From: Corynebacterium mendelii
GTDB taxonomy: Bacteria > Actinomycetota > Actinomycetes > Mycobacteriales > Mycobacteriaceae
Direction of reading: 5' to 3'
Length of the DNA: 60,629 nucleotides
NCBI RefSeq assembly: GCF_017307055.1
Contig: NZ_JAFLEQ010000003.1
Coordinates: forward strand, 27,056 to 87,684
The notes below the pieces were generated by a model, which saw nothing but the letters and a program-made list of their open reading frames with translations, searched no databases and was not told where the DNA came from. The position numbers and the translations under genes were made by a program. Each line of letters begins with the position of its first letter. The stretch's first letter is position 1. Positions 55,634 through 60,629 of this stretch are shown piece after piece.

Positions 55634-56293
55634 GTGAAAAAGAAAATCACCCTCACCCTTGCGCTGCTGGCCGGTGTGCTGGCCGTTGCCGTCGGTGTCG
55701 TTTGGGCGGCACCGGTAATGACCGTGTCCGACTGGCAGATCACCGGCAACCAGCACACCCCCGCCGCGGAGATCCGCACCGCCACCGGTATCACCGACGG
55801 GGACAATATCGCCCGCGCCGATCTGAAGTCGGCTTCGGCGGCGGTGGCCGGACTGCCGTGGATCAAACAGGCCACCGTCAAACGGCGGCTGCCGTCGACG
55901 ATCATTGTTGAGGTCACCGAGCGGGTGCCGGTGATGGTTGTTGACCGTCCCGACGGCCCGCATCTGGTCGACCAGGACGGTGTCCCGTTCATCATCGCCG
56001 AACCCGGGCCGGGCCTGGTGCCGGTGACCGGAACACCTGACGGGGACGGGAAAGTCCTTGCCGCCGTCGCCGGGGTGATCGAGCGTGTCCCGGAGCATCT
56101 GCGCCCGCGTATCGCCTCCATTGACGCCCCGGACCGGTTCAGCATCACCCTTGCAACCACCGACGGGAAAACAATTGTCTGGGGCAGCACCGACAACGCC
56201 GCCGCCAAAGCCGTGGCCCTGGGTATTGCCGTCGACCAGGAAGGCACAGTGATCAATATCTCCGACCCGTCGCAGATGGCGGTGCGCGACTAA
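55634..56293 (+). CDS. ftsQ: Cell division protein FtsQ
   Basis: A 219-residue bitopic divisome protein: three Lys after the start, one helix (about 5-25), then a POTRA domain (about 30-98: VSDWQITGNQHTPAAEI, VAGLPWIKQATVKRRLPSTIIVEVTERVPV), and the FtsQ beta domain to the end. It links early and late divisome proteins. The cytoplasmic part is almost absent, as in corynebacteria as I recall, unlike the long tails of mycobacterial FtsQ. GTG start at 55634 with GGGAAGA upstream. A 476-base gap leads to ftsZ. Confidence 0.9.
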   Translation: MKKKITLTLALLAGVLAVAVGVVWAAPVMTVSDWQITGNQHTPAAEIRTATGITDGDNIARADLKSASAAVAGLPWIKQATVKRRLPSTIIVEVTERVPVMVVDRPDGPHLVDQDGVPFIIAEPGPGLVPVTGTPDGDGKVLAAVAGVIERVPEHLRPRIASIDAPDRFSITLATTDGKTIVWGSTDNAAAKAVALGIAVDQEGTVINISDPSQMAVRD

Positions 56294-56769
56294 GACACAT
56301 CCCCCACACCCGGCGCCGCGGATTCCCCGCCCCGCCACCGCCGGCGGGGGCACCCGCCGGCGCGGACTCCCCGCCCCCGGCCAGCCCGCACCCGGCCGGG
56401 GGAGCAGCGGGTTGATCACTGCTGTTGAGACGGTCCGCGCCGGGCTGTCGCGGGGCGGGAAAAGACCACGTCAGAAACCTTGAACCTGTGGTTGAGGGTG
56501 CCGACACGCCGCGCGAATGTCCGCCGTTTTGTTTGCTTCATGCCGCATGATTGGTGATACACCGCTGGCCCCGAATTTTTATATGCCGGCCGCACAACCG
56601 TGGCGCCGGGCGGGCGCTGTTTTTCCCGGCCTTGCAGTTTTTTCCACCAAAGGCCGCGGAAAAAACATCCCCGCCCCCGCTTTATGCCCCTCGCCCCCCG
56701 GGTCCGGACAGGGAACAAACCCGGGGTGCACCACCTGTACAAGCCGCTGAAGAAAGACAAATTTTCGCT
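56294..56769. other. Intergenic region ftsQ/ftsZ with tandem GC hairpins
   Basis: 476 bases. Two GC-rich hairpins in tandem: CGCCGGCGGG/CCCGCCGGCG (56339-56362) and CCCCCGGCC/GGCCGGGGG (56374-56402). The remainder, with AT-rich spots around 56515-56600 (GAATTTTTATATGCC), is suited to ftsZ promoters. The frame of ftsZ is open from 56551 but has no family sequence there. No gene is seen. Confidence 0.6.
56339..56402. terminator. Tandem GC-rich hairpins before ftsZ
   Basis: Two perfect stems of 10 and 9 bp separated by 11 bases, without T tracts. They probably limit read-through from ftsQ so that ftsZ is set by its own promoters. Confidence 0.5.
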
Positions 56770-58074
56770 ATGACCAACGATCACGAGCTCCCGGACTCCG
56801 GCAGCTGCATCGACAGTGACCAGCAGATGGCCGTCATTAAGGTCGTCGGTGTCGGCGGCGGCGGTGTCAACGCCATCAACCGCATGATTGACGCCGGCCT
56901 GCAGGGCGTGGAGTTCATCGCCGTCAACACCGACTCACAGGCACTGTTTATGACCGACGCCGATGTCAGCCTGAACATCGGGCACGAAAAAACCCGCGGC
57001 CTGGGCGCCGGCGCGGACCCGGAGGTCGGTAAAAAATCGGCCGAGGATTCCAAAGACGCCATCGAGGAGGCGCTGCGCGGCGCCGATATGGTGTTCGTCA
57101 CAGCCGGGGAAGGTGGTGGCACCGGTACCGGCGCTGCCCCGGTGGTCGCCGGTATCGCCCACAAGGCCGGTGCCCTGACTGTCGGTGTGGTCACCAAGCC
57201 GTTCATGTTCGAGGGCAAACGCCGCATGAGCCAGGCCCTGGAAGGCATCAAAACCCTGCAGGACTGCTGTGACACGCTGATCGTCATCCCCAACGACCGG
57301 CTGCTGGAACTCGGCGATCAGTCAATCACCATGGTGGAGGCTTTCCGCCGCGCCGACGATGTGCTCTACTCCGGTGTGCAGGGGATCACCGACCTGATCG
57401 TCACCCCGGGCCTGATCAACGTCGACTTCGCCGATGTGCGTTCCGTGATGGCGGAAGCTGGTTCCGCGCTGATGGGTGTGGGGACAGCCTCCGGGGACAA
57501 CCGGGTGGCTGACGCGGTGGAAAAAGCCATCAATTCCCCGCTTCTGGAATCGACCATCGACGGTGCCACCGGTTTGCTGCTCAGCTTCGCGGGCGGATCC
57601 GATATGGGTCTGTTCGAGGTCAACGAAGGCGCGGCCATGGTCTCCAAGAGGGTCAATGTCGACGCCAACGTCATCTTCGGTGCCGTGGTTGATTCCAATC
57701 TCGGCGACGAGGTGCGGGTGACTGTCATCGCCACCGGCTTTGACCCGAACAACAAAGTTCAGGCCCAGGCGAACAAAGACACCGACCATGCCGCTGACGG
57801 CGCGGCGGCCCCCGCCCCGGGATCGGGACTGTTCGGCAAAGTCACCGCCGCCGACAGCGACCGGGACAGTGAACCTTCCGGCCAGCGGCACCGCGATGAT
57901 TCCGACCACCCGGCGCCCACCGCCCGGCCGGACAGCTACAGCTCTGTCCGGGGCCGTGACCGCGACCGTGACCGTGACCGGCTGCGCCCGGGCTACGCCC
58001 ACGGCAGCTTCGATGGGTCCCGCCGCCACGACGATGACGACGATGATCTCGACATCCCCGATTTCCTCCGCTAG
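56770..58074 (+). CDS. ftsZ: Cell division GTPase FtsZ
   Basis: A 434-residue tubulin homologue forming the Z ring. GTPase domain with [15 protein letters not shown], tubulin signature GGGTGTG (115-121), NDRLLEL and the T7 loop region [11 protein letters not shown]. The C-terminal linker (about 325-425) contains RDRDRDRDR and a run of six Asp, then the conserved tail DLDIPDFLR, which binds SepF and FtsW. ATG at 56770 is the family start; the ribosome binding site is weak (AAGAAAGA about 10-17 bases upstream). Followed after 44 bases by pgeF. Confidence 0.97.
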   Translation: MTNDHELPDSGSCIDSDQQMAVIKVVGVGGGGVNAINRMIDAGLQGVEFIAVNTDSQALFMTDADVSLNIGHEKTRGLGAGADPEVGKKSAEDSKDAIEEALRGADMVFVTAGEGGGTGTGAAPVVAGIAHKAGALTVGVVTKPFMFEGKRRMSQALEGIKTLQDCCDTLIVIPNDRLLELGDQSITMVEAFRRADDVLYSGVQGITDLIVTPGLINVDFADVRSVMAEAGSALMGVGTASGDNRVADAVEKAINSPLLESTIDGATGLLLSFAGGSDMGLFEVNEGAAMVSKRVNVDANVIFGAVVDSNLGDEVRVTVIATGFDPNNKVQAQANKDTDHAADGAAAPAPGSGLFGKVTAADSDRDSEPSGQRHRDDSDHPAPTARPDSYSSVRGRDRDRDRDRLRPGYAHGSFDGSRRHDDDDDDLDIPDFLR

Positions 58075-58118
58075 TTCCGGCAGGTAACCGATTGTCTGTC
58101 AAGGCAGAGTGACAACAC

Positions 58119-58946
58119 ATGGCCGACAGCGGGAACAACCCATCTGACCGGGCGCTGATTCCCGGCACCCTCACCTATCTCGGGGTGGGGGAGCCGGCCG
58201 TCGCCGGGGTGTTGTTCACCGCCCGCACCGGCGGCAGCTCCACAGGCCCCTACCAGGGGCTGAACCTGGCCCACCACGTCGGCGATGATCCCGGTGCGGT
58301 GGACCACAACCGGCGGCTGATCGATGTGTTCACCGCCCAGAACAATCCGGTCACCTGGATGGATCAGGTCCACGGCCGCACCATCGGGGTGATCGGCAGG
58401 ATTCCCGCCACCATTCCCGGTCCACCGGTTGAGGTGGTGCCCGCCACCATCGGCTCCACTTCACCCGCCACCGACGCCCTGGTGGCCTGTGGAACGGGAA
58501 TACCGGTGGGGGTGCTGGTCGCCGACTGCGTGCCGCTGATCATGGTTGATCTGCCGCACCGTATTGTCGCCGCCGTCCACGCGGGCCGCCGCGGCGCAGC
58601 CGCGGGTATCGCGGAATCCACCTTTCAGGTCATGGCGGCTGTCGGTGCCCGGCCGGACACCACAGCGGCGTTTATCGGCCCGTCGGCCCGCGGCTGCTGC
58701 TATGAGGTTGATCAGGCCACCGCCTTGCAGGTGGAACAGCAACTGCCCGGATCAGCCCGTCCGACGTCGACCGGCGCGCCCGGCCTTGATCTGGCTGCGG
58801 GCCTGCATCACCAGCTCAGTCGGCTGGACGTCAAGACCATCGAGATCAGTGACCGATGCACCATCTGCGATACGGACTATTTCAGCTACCGGCGCGCCCA
58901 CACCACCGGCCGCCAGGCCGGTGTGGTCTGGATCGGCTCAAGATAG
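58119..58946 (+). CDS. pgeF: Polyphenol oxidase-family (laccase-like) protein, PgeF/YfiH
   Basis: 275 residues of the YfiH/DUF152 family. Metal/catalytic sites: MDQVHG (His), VLVADCVPLIMVD (Cys) and AAVHAGRRGAAAGIAE (His); the C-terminus has CTICDTDYFSYRR as in family members. E. coli YfiH removes misincorporated residues from peptidoglycan precursors (UDP-MurNAc-L-Ser), which fits its place between ftsZ and sepF. ATG at 58119 with a weak GAGTGA upstream. Annotated elsewhere as laccase domain protein; that activity is doubtful. Confidence 0.87.
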   Translation: MADSGNNPSDRALIPGTLTYLGVGEPAVAGVLFTARTGGSSTGPYQGLNLAHHVGDDPGAVDHNRRLIDVFTAQNNPVTWMDQVHGRTIGVIGRIPATIPGPPVEVVPATIGSTSPATDALVACGTGIPVGVLVADCVPLIMVDLPHRIVAAVHAGRRGAAAGIAESTFQVMAAVGARPDTTAAFIGPSARGCCYEVDQATALQVEQQLPGSARPTSTGAPGLDLAAGLHHQLSRLDVKTIEISDRCTICDTDYFSYRRAHTTGRQAGVVWIGSR

Positions 58947-59118
58947 CCACCGACACCAGCCCGGCACGCCCGGCACGCCGCAGGAGCGGCAGGCGGCGTC
59001 GCCGGGATTTTGTTAAAAAAACAACAGCCACCCCTCCCGCCGCCCAAGACCCGCCGCCTGAGACGGACAACACCGCACGCCCGGGGGCGGAAGAAGAAAA
59101 AGAGAAAGGCGCCCTGTC

Positions 59119-59874
59119 ATGGACCAGCCCCATACCCCCGAGGCACCCGAGGCCCCCGGAACCCCCGAGCGGCTGCGGCAGCTGTCAGCCAACTACAACC
59201 GGGTGGTCTCGCGGCTGCGGGCCGCGGAAACCGCCGCCGGGCGCAGCCCGGGCGAGGTGGAGCTGGTGCCGGTGACCAAATTCCACCACCCGGAGGATGT
59301 GCGCATGCTGCTCGGCCTCGGGGCCACGGTGGTGGGGGAGAACCGGGTGGAGGAAGCGGCAACCAAACATGACCTGGTCCCGGAGATCGGCATCGACATC
59401 ATCGGCCGGATCCAGACGAAAAAAGCCCACGCGGCCGCCCGGGTGGCCCACCGGGTGCACTCGGTGGATTCGGAAAAAATCGCCCGCGCCCTCAACCGGG
59501 GGGTGGGTTTGGCCATCGAGCGCGGGCAGCGCCCGGCGGATCACCCATTGCAGGTGCTGATCCAATATTCCTGCGACGGTGACCCCCACCGCGGCGGGGT
59601 CACCGCCGACCGGCTGACGGATCTGGCCGGTGTCATCGACGGGGAGCTGGACTCACTGGTGCTCGCCGGGGTGATGTGCATGCCGCCGCTGGCAGCGGAA
59701 CCCGGGACCGTCATCGCCACCGCCCGCCGGCTGACCGACCGGCTGGCCGCAACAGTTGGCCGCCGCCTCATCCTGTCGGCGGGTATGTCCGGTGATATGG
59801 AACAGGCGGTGGCGGCCGGCAGTGATCTTGTGCGTGTCGGTACAGCGATCATGGGCACCCGGCCACTAAATTAG
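59119..59874 (+). CDS. yggS: YggS-type pyridoxal-phosphate homeostasis protein
   Basis: A 251-residue PLP-binding TIM-barrel protein. Lys54 in VELVPVTKFHHPEDV binds PLP, GENRVEEA, IGRIQTKKAHA, SVDSEKIA, VLIQYSCDGDPHRGG, LAGVMCMPPLA, and SAGMSGDMEQAVAAGSDLVRVGTAIMG follow in family order. It buffers PLP and has no enzymatic activity. The family word LIGxLQxNK is replaced by IIGRIQTKK here. Conserved between pgeF and sepF in actinobacteria. ATG at 59119 is preceded by AAAGG at about 11 bases. Confidence 0.93.
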   Translation: MDQPHTPEAPEAPGTPERLRQLSANYNRVVSRLRAAETAAGRSPGEVELVPVTKFHHPEDVRMLLGLGATVVGENRVEEAATKHDLVPEIGIDIIGRIQTKKAHAAARVAHRVHSVDSEKIARALNRGVGLAIERGQRPADHPLQVLIQYSCDGDPHRGGVTADRLTDLAGVIDGELDSLVLAGVMCMPPLAAEPGTVIATARRLTDRLAATVGRRLILSAGMSGDMEQAVAAGSDLVRVGTAIMGTRPLN

Positions 59875-60029
59875 TCCCCAACGACCAATCCCCGACGCCA
59901 CCGGCAGTGTTCCCGGCAGGACGGTGGCCGCGGCGCATCGAAGACGGTACGTCCGGCAAGAAGGTTTTCACCACAGGATTGCTCCGGCGTCTTATCCCCC
60001 GAAGAAACGGAAAAACAAAGTAGTTCATC

Positions 60030-60461
60030 ATGGCTTCCAGCGCAGTAAGCAAGTTCAAGCAGTTTTTCGCCCTCGACGGCACCATGCCCGCCGATGACTC
60101 CTACATGGCCGAGGACAACGCCTACGAGGAGCGCAGCTCCTACGGCTACCAGCCCACCCATGCCGCCCACAGCGACTACACTCCCGCCCGCCGCAGCCCG
60201 CAGCCGTCGGTGGTGCCGGTTGATGTCCGCGGTTTTTCCACTGTCCGCCACATCGGGGAAGCTTTCCGCGACGGCAATATTGTGGTGTTCACGCTCTCCG
60301 AGCTGCCCCGCGATGAGGCCCGCCGGGTCGTCGACTACGCCGCCGGGCTGTGCCACGGTCTGCGCGGCCGGATGCAGAAACTTCCCCGCACCAGCTTCGG
60401 ACTGATTCCGGAGGGCGTGGAAATCGAAACCTACGAACTCGAAGACGCCCTCGAGTTTTAA
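60030..60461 (+). CDS. sepF: Cell division protein SepF
   Basis: A 143-residue SepF. The N-terminal amphipathic membrane-binding helix is near the start (MASSAVSKFKQFFAL), then an acidic, Tyr-rich linker (about 20-58) and the SepF core domain (about 60-143: VVPVDVRGFSTVRHIGEAFRDGNIVVF, ARRVVDYAAGLCHGL, TSFGLIPEGVEIE). It anchors FtsZ to the membrane in actinobacteria, which lack FtsA. ATG at 60030 has only a weak purine stretch upstream. A YggT gene and wag31/DivIVA are expected beyond the window. Confidence 0.95.
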   Translation: MASSAVSKFKQFFALDGTMPADDSYMAEDNAYEERSSYGYQPTHAAHSDYTPARRSPQPSVVPVDVRGFSTVRHIGEAFRDGNIVVFTLSELPRDEARRVVDYAAGLCHGLRGRMQKLPRTSFGLIPEGVEIETYELEDALEF

Positions 60462-60629
60462 CGCCCTGCGCCCAACCAACCGGACACACCACCGGTAGCC
60501 GCCCACCGGTCACCCCCGTCGGCCGGGATATGACCGTTCAGCGGGCGGCAGGCGGTGTGGCGGGGGATGATTTAAAAAACCTTCACACCCCGCGACCGGC
60601 TGCAGTGAGCTGTCACAGCAGCCCGGTCG

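Noticed and set aside
59001..59030. TTTTGTTAAAAAAACAACA as a terminator after pgeF
   Set aside because: The pairing is only five bases on each side with an A-run centre; too weak to support a call.

Overview
The window is a GC-rich chromosomal segment of an actinobacterium of the order Mycobacteriales, most probably a Corynebacterium. The evidence is gene content and order: ltsA, the cytochrome aa3 (ctaC-ctaF, ctaE) and bc1-aa3 supercomplex genes (qcrCAB), two NlpC/P60 hydrolases, pimB', glk, plsC, GT-C mannosyltransferases, aroG, pknL with an Rv2175c-like partner, idsA, metF, and the complete division/cell wall (dcw) cluster from mraZ to sepF. This matches, from memory, the order in C. glutamicum and in part M. 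tuberculosis. No tRNA, rRNA, insertion sequence, CRISPR array or prophage gene was seen.

Layout. 1-10.1 kb: ltsA on the minus strand, then ctaC-ctaF, a 1.16 kb non-coding gap, ctaE, and the translationally overlapping qcrC-qcrA-qcrB. 10.1-17.6 kb: a small secreted/membrane protein (-), two NlpC/P60 cell wall hydrolases with long leaders, pimB', a ROK-family glucokinase and an acyltransferase (plsC). 18.1-21.9 kb: a glutamate ABC transporter, gluABCD, placed within this envelope-biogenesis region. 22-30 kb: a GT87 mannosyltransferase (-), a DEDDh exoribonuclease (RNase AS type), a DUF1643-like protein (-), type II DAHP synthase, and an 866-residue protein (-) that resembles the methyltransferase and target-recognition half of a type ISP restriction enzyme but lacks nuclease and helicase and has a broken NPPY motif. 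30-38 kb: pknL (-, five PASTA domains), its divergent Rv2175c-like DNA-binding neighbour, mptA (-), idsA (-), metF, a GNAT protein (-) and a HEPN-like protein. 38.6-60.5 kb: a DUF3040 protein, then mraZ, rsmH, ftsL, ftsI, murE, murF, mraY, murD, ftsW, murG, murC, ftsQ, ftsZ, pgeF, yggS and sepF, all on the plus strand.

How it fits together. Most genes serve two programmes: the aerobic respiratory chain (bc1-aa3), and construction of the envelope (peptidoglycan precursors, septal synthesis, meso-DAP amidation by LtsA, PIM/lipomannan mannosylation by PimB', MptA and the GT87 enzyme, prenyl diphosphate supply by IdsA, and wall remodelling by NlpC/P60 proteins). PknL, with extracellular PASTA domains, and the Rv2175c-like protein are the likely signalling link. 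Regulatory signals visible include three exactly 10-bp-spaced GTGGGG repeats upstream of mraZ (MraZ boxes), a GlxR-like site upstream of ctaE, several perfect palindromes, strong hairpin terminators between transcription units, and several starts that look leaderless. The least conventional part is 24.1-29.7 kb: the DUF1643-like gene, an AT-rich operator-like palindrome, and the degenerate type ISP-like protein.
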